Position numbers and translations under genes: made by a program. From the NCBI GenBank assembly GCA_000169075.1, contig AAVT01000002.1, positions 124,001 to 188,000 of the forward strand: 64,000 bases of DNA, written 5' to 3'. Positions 43,412 through 50,838 of this stretch are shown here, piece after piece. The stretch comes from a marine gamma proteobacterium HTCC2143. Lineage in GTDB: Bacteria > Pseudomonadota > Gammaproteobacteria > Pseudomonadales > Dasaniaceae. The notes under the pieces were generated by a model. The model was not told where the DNA came from. It was given only the letters and a program-made list of their open reading frames with translations, and did not search any database. How positions within the stretch are numbered: the first letter of the stretch is position 1; every line of letters begins with the position of its first letter.

Positions 43412-43710
43412 GATGATCGCTCTCTTGAGTTGATTAGGTTGAGTACACAAACGAATCCGGCCGGATTTGCGGAACGCAAAAACGTGGGGGGTCCCTGAGC
43501 GGGAATTGGCAACAAGGTTCCATGACTACGATTCGGGGAAGGCGGGTCTTGTCAGTGGGATGGGGGGAGATATATTGAGCGGTAAGTAAATTTCGAAAAA
43601 TTTCTACTCTTTTATATTTATGCACAAGCATTTGTAGATGCAATCAAGAATAGCACATCAAAAATGCGATATGATGCTAAGCGATCGCGGTATTGGTAGG
43701 GTATATGACA

Positions 43711-43829
43711 GCGAGCAATTAGCCTATTTATAGTAGTTGGCGGCCGCCTCAGCAGCTATGCGGCATTGCCGTACTCCGGGCGGATAGGGTAGAGTGGACA
43801 CGAATAGGGCGTTTGTTTTGCCTATACTC
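43711..43829 (+). repeat. junction repeat, copy 9 of 10 (full length)
   Basis: A full-length copy starting GCGAGCAATTAGCC, with GTAGTTGG and GTGGACAC variants of its own. Outer segments GCCTATT (43722-43728) and AATAGGGC (43803-43810) can pair, and AATAGGGC can also pair with GCCTAT at 43820-43825. Left flank: the end of the satellite-like region. Right flank: AT-rich non-coding DNA. Confidence 0.96.
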
Positions 43830-44248
43830 ATTACTACCTAGCTATTGCTGCCGATCCTTGGGTTATATTAAAAGTCGCTTACTTGCGAAAATTTTTAATG
43901 TCATGGATTAAATAATGGCAGTCAGTGTAGAGGAAAAATTCAAAAATTATCATTAATAAAAAACAGTTATTATTAAAATACCTTTGATTTCAAGTTGAAA
44001 GTTGTTAAAGGTTTACGTGAGAGTAGTTTGAATTTTACCTCTTTATCACACCAAAGTAAGTTAAGCTGTGGGGTGATTTTTTATTATTCCTTAACTTTTT
44101 TAACTTCTTTAAATTTATATCTCTTCGTTTTTAGGCTTAATAAATTCCTACTTAATTTTTAGCGAATAGAATATGAATATGAATGTAAATTTGATTATAG
44201 ATGTGTTTTTTAATAGTGATGTTGTTGTTGTGAAAGGGAAGATTAAGT
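43830..44248. other. AT-rich non-coding stretch with a terminator-like hairpin
   Basis: About 420 bases without a gene. A hairpin formed by ATCACACC (44045-44052) and GGGGTGAT (44070-44077), followed by TTTTTTATTATT, looks like an intrinsic terminator on the plus strand. There is no upstream gene on this side of repeat copy 9, so the gene it served has probably been lost. Confidence 0.55.
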
Positions 44249-45811
44249 GTGAATTATTGGTTTTTTGGAAGGGAGAAAGCGGTTTTCTCCCTTAGCTGTT
44301 CCGCGGCATTAATAGTATTTCTTATTACGCTATTGCGATTATATTTTGCTCCTAGCCTGAATGCGGATGCTGTTTTGTACTTGTATTGTGCGGACATATT
44401 TCGCGAATTTGGCTGGGGCGCAGCGGAGGCTGTGTATAGAAGACCATTCTACCCTGCAGTTATTGGCGTTGTGGCAGACTTTTTGAGTGTCAGTTCGCTG
44501 GCCAGTGCGGTTCTAGTCACGGCTTTTTTGAGCGGGGCTACAGCGTATGCATTTGTATCCTTAGTGGTGGCACTTGGAGGCTCAGTTTTATGTCAGCGCT
44601 TGGCAGTATTAGTTATTATTTGCTTTCCAGGCTTTGCGAATTATCAGGACTATTTGATTCGGGACTTCGGTTATTGGTCAGGGTTGATGCTTGCGGCAGC
44701 TGCTTTAGTTCGATACATGGGCAGGCAAAGAGTGATCGATCTTGTTTCTTGGGGTGTTTTCACTGGATTGGCGACATTATTCAGGCCTGAGGCGATAATA
44801 CTGGGTATTCTTATGCCCATTGGTATCCTATTGTGTCGAGATTTAACGGCAGCGGCACGTCTGCGTGCGATTTTGTATTGTTATGTTATGCCCTTTCTGA
44901 GTGCATCACTACTTTTTTTATGGTTTCTAGATAGCATTGCCATTTCGGGTGTTTATCAATATATGTTGCAAGAGCCTATCGAGGTGATTGCGGGGTTATT
45001 TGATAGCTGGTTGAGTTTGACTTCTGTGGTCAGAGACTCGATTTTAAATAGATATTCCGAACAGTATGCAGGGCTGTTTTTAATATCAGGTCTGGCGGGC
45101 ATATATATATCCCAGCTGCTGGACGGTCTTGGAGTATGGGCCATTTTGTGTATGGCTACACTTTTCTATCGAGGTGCTTGGGTCCGAGTTAAAAATGGAG
45201 TGTTCTTGGTCGCATTAATATCATCTTTGATGATGCTGGCTATTTTCCTTATTGAAAAGCAGTTTTTACAGGCTAGATTTACAATTTTTAGTTGCTTTTT
45301 ATTGTTGATAACGTTGTGTTTTTCTCTCGCTAATGCGATAGAAAAACAGCGGGTGACGTCGAAATGGCGGTCGTTACTTTTACTGATAGCAGTGTGTGCA
45401 TTTATTGATGGTCAATATAGCTTTGGCTATTCGAAGAAATATATTTCGGACGCTGTCGACTGGTTGGCTCGTTATGCCGAGCCACAGAGCTCTGTGATTA
45501 GCAATAATCCACAAATTAGCTACAGAAGTGGTTTGGGGTTTAATTTTGAAGATCATCGTCGGTTGGGTCGTCAGTCGAAAATTGGCACTGCTGTGTTACC
45601 TCTAGGTTATGACTTTGTGGTTTGGGTAAATAAGAGAGGGGGAGAGGCGCCAATGTTTTTTAAACAGTCTGACATCGATTACTGTGCTGTAGCCGATTTT
45701 GAAAATGAGCGAGGTGATCGAGCTATTATTTATGAAATAGTCACGGATGTTCTGAAATACGGTCGAAGGTGCGTCAATAGAGTTGTGTTGGGCCGCCCTG
45801 AACCAGGTTAA
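44249..45811 (+). CDS. integral membrane protein, GT-C/GT39-like glycosyltransferase candidate
   Basis: A 520-residue protein with about ten to eleven hydrophobic helices. The first periplasmic loop reads RLYFAPSLNADAVLYLY, with the Asp typical of polyprenyl-phosphate-dependent GT-C glycosyltransferases, and a later loop has RPEAIILG. The C-terminal 110 residues are soluble. The start is GTG. It may add a sugar to a surface glycan. It stands alone between repeat copy 9 and an IS30 remnant. Confidence 0.65.
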   Translation: MNYWFFGREKAVFSLSCSAALIVFLITLLRLYFAPSLNADAVLYLYCADIFREFGWGAAEAVYRRPFYPAVIGVVADFLSVSSLASAVLVTAFLSGATAYAFVSLVVALGGSVLCQRLAVLVIICFPGFANYQDYLIRDFGYWSGLMLAAAALVRYMGRQRVIDLVSWGVFTGLATLFRPEAIILGILMPIGILLCRDLTAAARLRAILYCYVMPFLSASLLFLWFLDSIAISGVYQYMLQEPIEVIAGLFDSWLSLTSVVRDSILNRYSEQYAGLFLISGLAGIYISQLLDGLGVWAILCMATLFYRGAWVRVKNGVFLVALISSLMMLAIFLIEKQFLQARFTIFSCFLLLITLCFSLANAIEKQRVTSKWRSLLLLIAVCAFIDGQYSFGYSKKYISDAVDWLARYAEPQSSVISNNPQISYRSGLGFNFEDHRRLGRQSKIGTAVLPLGYDFVVWVNKRGGEAPMFFKQSDIDYCAVADFENERGDRAIIYEIVTDVLKYGRRCVNRVVLGRPEPG

Positions 45812-45951
45812 AGTCCTGCTTTTATTTGTGGAGATGCACTGCCACGTTTGAATGGATGCCTACATTTCCACTATAACCGACACACTTGGATTAGATTTGA
45901 GAGCCAGCTGATCATAGGCTGTAGTTCTCACACAACGAACCAGGTGACCAC

Positions 45952-46376
45952 ATGGGTAGCCCTTACAAGCAGCTGACTCTGGCTGAACGATACCATATTC
46001 AATCTCTCTGTGAGCTCGATTTTTCTGCATGTCGTATTGGTAAAAGAATACAGCGCTCCAACAAGACGATATCTCGAGAGCTTAAACGCGGCCCTCCCAA
46101 TGAATATAGCGCTGATACTGCTCATCTCGATAGCCTCCAACAGCGCAAAGAGGCCGCTAAGTTCCACAAGAGGGCTGCCCCAGTATGCCGGCAAGTTAAG
46201 GCCCTTCTTGGCTTAGGATTTACGCCGGAGCAAATTTCAGTGCGCATGAAACTCGAGTCTTTTGGCGGTGCAATTAGTTACCAAACCATCTATAGCTTTG
46301 TCAGGGAAAATCAGTGGTGCGATCTTCTCCCGCGCAAAGGGAAACGCTATAAACGTCGCAAGGGCGTTGAGGCTGG
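45952..46376 (+). pseudogene. IS30-family transposase, cut by repeat copy 10
   Basis: The first 141 residues of an IS30 transposase. YKQLTLAERYHIQSLCELDFSACRIGKRIQRSNKTISRELKRG is the N-terminal HTH_38 domain, and LGLGFTPEQISVRMKLE with SYQTIYSFV belongs to the linker. The DDE catalytic domain is missing: after KGVEAGA the frame enters repeat copy 10 and ends with the tail [17 protein letters not shown]. The remaining sequence to the right is unrelated to IS30. Confidence 0.9.
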
Positions 46377-46471
46377 AGCTGGCGGCCGCCTCCGCAGCTA
46401 TGCGGCATTGCCGTACTCCGGGCGGATAGGGTAGAGTGGCCACGAATAGGGCGTTTGTTTTGCCTATACTC
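46377..46471 (+). repeat. junction repeat, copy 10 of 10 (left-truncated)
   Basis: A 95-base copy starting AGCTGGCGGCCGCC with a private change CCTCCGCAGC. It joins an IS30 transposase on the left to an unrelated partial open frame on the right. This is the last copy seen in the window. Confidence 0.96.
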
Positions 46472-46690
46472 CGATAACAATTGTTCGTGGTATTGATGGG
46501 AATATTGGCCGAGCGCATTAAAGCGGTTTTTATCACCGATGAGGGCGTGTTTGGTTACAACGCCACGCCCGATGTTCTCAATGAGATTGAATTAGATGAC
46601 TGTTTATACAGCCGTATTGAGATTATAGCTGACAGTATTGATGATTTATTAGAGTGTCAGTTGCGGGCGGGTATAGAGCCCCAACACTAA
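46472..46690 (+). pseudogene. C-terminal fragment of an unidentified protein
   Basis: An open frame that enters from repeat copy 10 and encodes about 70 residues (ILAERIKAVFITDEGVFGYN, LDDCLYSRIEIIADSIDDLLECQL) to TAA. The composition looks coding, but its N-terminus is missing and no family was recognised. After it, 46743-46859 holds a 38-codon frame with a ribosome binding site (GGGAG) that I cannot confirm. Confidence 0.45.
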
Positions 46691-47034
46691 TATCAAGAAC
46701 TTAGAAATCGCCTGTTACACGCCAATTTACGGGAGAATTTACATGACCGTGAGCGACGGCATTGGCCGTGCCTATAGTTTTTTTTGGGCGGGCTTGTCGA
46801 CAGCAGGCGTTACATTGGCAGGAACAGAAGCAGTAGGAATAGAAACAGTAGGATCATGAACAATGGGAACAGGATTATGAACAATGGGCTTATGAAAACT
46901 AGACGGATTAAGAGGGGTTGGATTGACCATTGTTTGCCGCAGGCGCGAACCGAAGCAGCCACTGGCAATAACTGCCACAGCGGAGCCGCCGCCACGGCGT
47001 TTAGGCAGCAGCACTTAGTGTTGGATCCCAGCCT

Positions 47035-48072
47035 ATGAGCGAGCCGTCGACAGCGCCCTTTTCTGAATGGCGAGAGGCTGTGGTATTTGACGCCGAGGTA
47101 TTGCGCGGCAACGGCGAGGTGCGCGATCGCGAGTTGCAGCGACTGCTGCAGGCGGTCGAGCGCTGGGGCTTTTTTGAGCTGCAAGGGCACGGCATCGAGA
47201 CGCAGCACATGAAGGCATTATTTGCCGCTCAGCGCGCATTTTTTGCCTTGCCCGACGCGCAAAAACTCAGTCTGCGCCGCACCGAGACCAACGCGCGGGG
47301 TTATAACCCGCGAGAGCTGACCAAAAACCAGATAGACGCAAAAGAGATACTAGATTTTGGCCACAAGCCAGACCCAACGGCAGACGACGATGCGCCGGTC
47401 AATCGGGTTGTAGACGGTTGGAACCAAATGCCTGAAGACGCCGGTATTTGCACGCCTATCTGGGACTGGTTTGGTTTGTGCGAACCCTTGGCGATCGAGG
47501 TATACGGTTGGTTACTGGAGGCCATGGGTGCCAGCGACGACCTTGCCTCACTGACGCGTGGGCACACCAGTTTTTTGCGTCTAAACGCCTATTCAGACGC
47601 CCACCGACTGACGCAGTCGCAAACCAAAGGCCCAGATTCACCGGTACCGCTCGGCATCCATCGGCATACCGATGCGGGCCTATTGACACTGTTGGTCGAA
47701 AACGGCCACCACGCATTGCAGGTTTTACACGACCGGCAGTGGCACATGATCGAACCGGCGCCCAACGCCTTTATCGTCAATACCGGCGATATGCTGCAGG
47801 TGTTGTCGAACGACCGCTTTGTCGCGCCCGAACACCGGGTGCTAGGCTCTGTCGGTAGCCAGTATCGATTGAGCGCGGCGTACTTTTTCAACCCGCCGTA
47901 CGCGCAGGTGATCGAGGCGTTGCCATGCAAGCCTGTTGATTTTAGTGGCCACTCAAACGACGATAAGCCGCGCTATCGTGGCTTTACCTGGGAGGAGTTT
48001 CGCCGTCGCCGAGGCGCGGGCGATTATCAGGACCTCGGCGAAGAAGTACAGATCAGCCATTACCGTATTTAG
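47035..48072 (+). CDS. isopenicillin N synthase-like 2-oxoglutarate/Fe(II) dioxygenase
   Basis: A 345-residue oxygenase with the double-stranded beta-helix fold. The N-terminal DIOX_N region includes WGFFELQGHGIE (about residue 44). The iron triad is His and Asp in IHRHTDAG (about 212-215) and the distal His in VAPEHRVLGS (about 266); YRLSAAYF (RxS) binds the 2-oxoglutarate carboxylate. Substrate unknown. It is more GC-rich than its left neighbours and marks the return to host-like DNA. Confidence 0.88.
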   Translation: MSEPSTAPFSEWREAVVFDAEVLRGNGEVRDRELQRLLQAVERWGFFELQGHGIETQHMKALFAAQRAFFALPDAQKLSLRRTETNARGYNPRELTKNQIDAKEILDFGHKPDPTADDDAPVNRVVDGWNQMPEDAGICTPIWDWFGLCEPLAIEVYGWLLEAMGASDDLASLTRGHTSFLRLNAYSDAHRLTQSQTKGPDSPVPLGIHRHTDAGLLTLLVENGHHALQVLHDRQWHMIEPAPNAFIVNTGDMLQVLSNDRFVAPEHRVLGSVGSQYRLSAAYFFNPPYAQVIEALPCKPVDFSGHSNDDKPRYRGFTWEEFRRRRGAGDYQDLGEEVQISHYRI

Positions 48073-48099
48073 CGCGGGCGCGGACCAACCGCCCTTCTG

Positions 48100-48372
48100 T
48101 TAGCCATTGAGCGCAGGCGCAATCAGCTGTGTGCCGGACTCACCCGCGCCGTCCATGGCTTCGCCGCTGTTAATAATGTGCGTTTCGATGGCGGGTGCCT
48201 TAGACATTCTGACCGAGGGGTAGTCGAGAAAGTTGATCTCTGCGACCGCGCCGTCTTTGATAGTGGTCTCGCCATACAGCGCTGCGCTTAAGTCATACGT
48301 AATGTCCGATTCAATTTGCGCTTTCATTCCGTCCGGGGAAATCGCGTACCCCGCATCAATCACAGCTACCAC
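48100..48372 (-). pseudogene. xanthine-dehydrogenase-family molybdenum subunit fragment
   Basis: About 90 residues that match the C-terminal region of isoquinoline 1-oxidoreductase beta/aldehyde oxidase large subunits: VAVIDAGYAISPDGMKAQIESDITYDLSAALYGE, NFLDYPSVRMSKAP and GAGESGTQLIAPAL, the last being the loop with the catalytic Glu region. Both ends are missing. It is a remnant of a larger gene lost from this place. Confidence 0.8.
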
Positions 48373-48664
48373 GCGGGTACTGTCAAGTTAACAAGCCAGC
48401 TCATCAGCATGCGATAATCATTGAAAAATCGTATTGAGCGACTAAGAGCGCTTACCTTTTACAAAAATCGCTCAAATTGCTTTGCTGACACTAGGGATAA
48501 ATTTTTTTGGCAAATGCATTCGAGTTGAATTAAAGAGTTCACTGATTTGAAGCTGGGAATCAGCGAATTAAAAACGCCAGCGGTATTGATCGGCTACTAC
48601 ATAAATCCCGTGATAAAAACCCAGCATATGTTCGGATTTTAAATCTGTGAAACAGCAAAAATCA

Positions 48665-49570
48665 TCAAGTAAGCTTTCGACGCGAAGCAAACAAAGCGAA
48701 AACACCAATCGCTAGAAGGAATAAGCTAGTTGGCTCTGGCACGTTAACGGGAGGAGGATTAACGGGAGGAAAAATCACAGAATGTTCAATGCCGCGGACA
48801 GTCTGAAGGTTACCCTGAATACCATTAGCCAGTACACGGGTTGCGTTCATGATCGCGCCGTCGCCGATCTGCCAAAAAGCACGGGGTGCAATGAACGTAC
48901 CGCTTAACTCAGCCCCACCAACAATTGTTGCTAAGTGATTGTTCCAAGCAGCATCGTCACTACCGGCACCATAGAAGTTGAACAAGACTTTGTCAGCTGA
49001 TACACCATCTAACAAGATTGCCGCACTTGAACCTAGTTTTAGTCGTTCTGATACGTTAATGATGAACGAATCTGCCGCGTTACCACTAAGGGTAAGTGAC
49101 TCACCGCTGCCCAAATTAATAGAGCCGTCGATATTAAAAACCGAAAGACCGCCATTACCAAATAGTCTTGTTGTTGAAGTGATCGATGAAAGTGGTGTGC
49201 CGCTCAGTAAACGAGCAGAATCGGATGCGCTGAGTAAGTCACGGTATATGAGATCCCAGTAGCTTAAATTGCGGTTCTCTCTGCCGCCAGATACGTTAAC
49301 GCCAGCTGCGGCGCTAACATAACCCCCGTTTATTAGTTGGCCATGAATTTCTACGCCAGAGCCAAGGCTAGTAAAGCCACGACCACCGACATTACCGTGA
49401 ATGATAGCTTTAGAACCAAGTTGCATAAAACCCGAGGTTTGAGAAGCACCTGGGCCGGCGCTTAATAAAGTGTATTCACCGGCACTGCCAAGGTGGATCG
49501 GTAATGCGTAAACACCTGTCGTTGCCGTTAAGAGCCCTACCAAAGCGATAACCTTGCTAATCAACGTCAT
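48665..49570 (-). CDS. DUF3494 (ice-binding-like) protein with PEP-CTERM sorting signal
   Basis: A 301-residue precursor. The start at 49570 was chosen for GGAG 5 bases upstream. A signal peptide ends near GVYALP. The DUF3494 beta-solenoid follows: GSAGEYTLLSAGPG, TSGFMQLGSKAIIHGNVGG and TFIAPRAFWQIGDGA. The C-terminus VPEPTSLFLLAIGVFALFASRRK is a PEP-CTERM signal (PEP motif, helix, basic tail) cleaved by exosortase. It may be an ice-binding adhesin or a surface matrix protein. No exosortase gene is in the window. Confidence 0.88.
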   Translation of the reverse strand: MTLISKVIALVGLLTATTGVYALPIHLGSAGEYTLLSAGPGASQTSGFMQLGSKAIIHGNVGGRGFTSLGSGVEIHGQLINGGYVSAAAGVNVSGGRENRNLSYWDLIYRDLLSASDSARLLSGTPLSSITSTTRLFGNGGLSVFNIDGSINLGSGESLTLSGNAADSFIINVSERLKLGSSAAILLDGVSADKVLFNFYGAGSDDAAWNNHLATIVGGAELSGTFIAPRAFWQIGDGAIMNATRVLANGIQGNLQTVRGIEHSVIFPPVNPPPVNVPEPTSLFLLAIGVFALFASRRKLT

Positions 49571-50086
49571 TATGACTCCATACTTCAAGTGTTTTTTTAA
49601 TCAAGATTGATGCGTACCGACCGTATTATCTTTCAATGCCCAAGAACGGGGAAACTTTTGATGCGGTAGTAATAGACCAATCAGCACTTGATTCAGGAAA
49701 AAAGATAGCGTAGGCGGTATGAGAACAGCAAATGCGACATTCAGGCGCTAAAGCCCTCTACGTGGCATGCAGGCTAGTGCCAGGTATCTATCGAGGTGAC
49801 ATTAGTCGCTAGTTCGGTTAAATCCGGCCCGCCAATCGATGATAATTCGAGTAACTTGGAGGAAAAACTTGGCCTTTTTGAAAATATCATGGCCAGTGTT
49901 GCTACTCGCGGTGTCTGAGAAAAAATCAGCGATGATAATGTAAAGTACCGGGGTGCTGATATGACCGATCTTACTATTTATCTGATCAATATATGGAACC
50001 CGACGCCAATCACATCCTTGTAGATTTTCGGCTAGATGATTCATTGAATCTGTTGCTTTTATTAGTGTTGGATTTCCACCCTAGTG
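49571..50086. other. non-coding region with degenerate sequence
   Basis: About 500 bases. A minus-strand open frame at 49802-50044 has no ribosome binding site or recognisable family and may be a gene remnant. The left part presumably holds the promoter of the ice-binding-like gene. The right border is the duplicated echA fragment. Confidence 0.4.
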
Positions 50087-50400
50087 CCATCCCATAAAGG
50101 TCGGCATGTAATCGAGATGAGGGTCAGTAACAATTTGAGCATCACGACTGAGATCACGATTTTTTTGTCACCATTGGCGTGTGCTCCACCCCATTGGGAA
50201 AGTCGAATCCCTCACGAAAACTGTCCTCCGCGCCCTCGGAGATAATCACTTTAATTTCATCGTCCCTATTGCCTTTATGCAGCGAATCGTTAATCTCATG
50301 CATCGTTTCGGGCAGGATGGTTCTCGCGTTACTTGGACGGATCAGTATGGTCGTCGCAATGACTTTGTTTTTGTATATACTATTATCCCATCAGTCTTGT
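50087..50400 (-). pseudogene. degenerate duplicate of the enoyl-CoA hydratase gene start
   Basis: This stretch aligns base by base with 53391-53705, the N-terminal third of the echA-like gene on the same strand, at visibly high identity but with many substitutions and frame-breaking changes (for example CACGATTTTTTTGTCACC against CGTAATTTTCTTCCTTCACC). Only short pieces remain open. It is the left half of a duplicated divergent echA-tetR region. Confidence 0.8.
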
Positions 50401-50432
50401 TGCCTCCTTCATTGGATATATTGAGCGTTGAT

Positions 50433-50446
50433 TTACCGGTCGGTAA
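50433..50446. promoter_or_regulatory. single copy of the TetR operator in the duplicate
   Basis: TTACCGGTCGGTAA is a perfect inverted repeat, equal in core to the two operators at 53737 and 53766. It lies between the degenerate echA and tetR copies. Confidence 0.6.
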
Positions 50447-50494
50447 GTGGCAGGCTTGGGTGTCGACTTAGATATCGACTTAGGATCAGATAGT

Positions 50495-50674
50495 ATGAAC
50501 ACGGAACATGGTTTCATTGCTGTCGCCAAGCGTCAATTTGCTAAAAACGGCTTAGGCCACACAAGTATTGCAAGCATCGCTGATGAGCTCGCACTGACGA
50601 AACAGGCCTTACTACATCATTGCCAAGTCTCATTTGGCAGAAGTTGGCAAAGAAGTGTCGCGCAAATCTGTTGA
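50495..50674 (+). pseudogene. degenerate duplicate of the TetR regulator gene
   Basis: The first 48 codons closely match the regulator at 53818: MNTEHGFIAVAKRQFAKNGLGHTSIASIADELALTKQALLHH against the same helix-turn-helix. After HH the similarity stops (CQVSFGRSW...) and the frame ends. Only the DNA-binding domain is left, so the protein, if made, could not dimerise through a normal ligand-binding domain. Confidence 0.82.
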
Positions 50675-50838
50675 AGTGAATGGCCGCATAAGTTTTACAG
50701 ATTAGGTAGGCCGGCATGCTGGTTCAAACGCGGTGGTACTAACCACCAACTGCTTGCCGGAGCAAAACGCTGCGTGACGAAGCGGCTAAGGTACAGGGTC
50801 GAGAATAACAAAAAATTACAATAGCTTGGGAGAGCAGA

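Noticed and set aside
8005-46471. Interpretation of the ten repeats as ordinary integron attC sites.
   Set aside because: No GTTRRRY/RYYYAAC core pair is visible at the ends, and bases after the right end are not conserved. The similarity to attC is in position and orientation only.
7844-46536. Small open frames inside the repeat copies (minus-strand [19 protein letters not shown] and plus-strand [11 protein letters not shown]).
   Set aside because: They recur only because the repeat is conserved in DNA. Frames fuse to different flanks, have no own ribosome binding site, and left-truncated copies break them.
46772-47014. Minus-strand proline- and valine-rich frame of 80 codons before the 2OG dioxygenase.
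   Set aside because: Low complexity from short imperfect DNA repeats (ATGAACAATGGG-like), no ribosome binding site. It cannot be told from chance.
47301-47930. Long antisense frames inside the 2OG dioxygenase gene.
   Set aside because: Shadow frames of a GC-rich gene with clear catalytic motifs on the plus strand.
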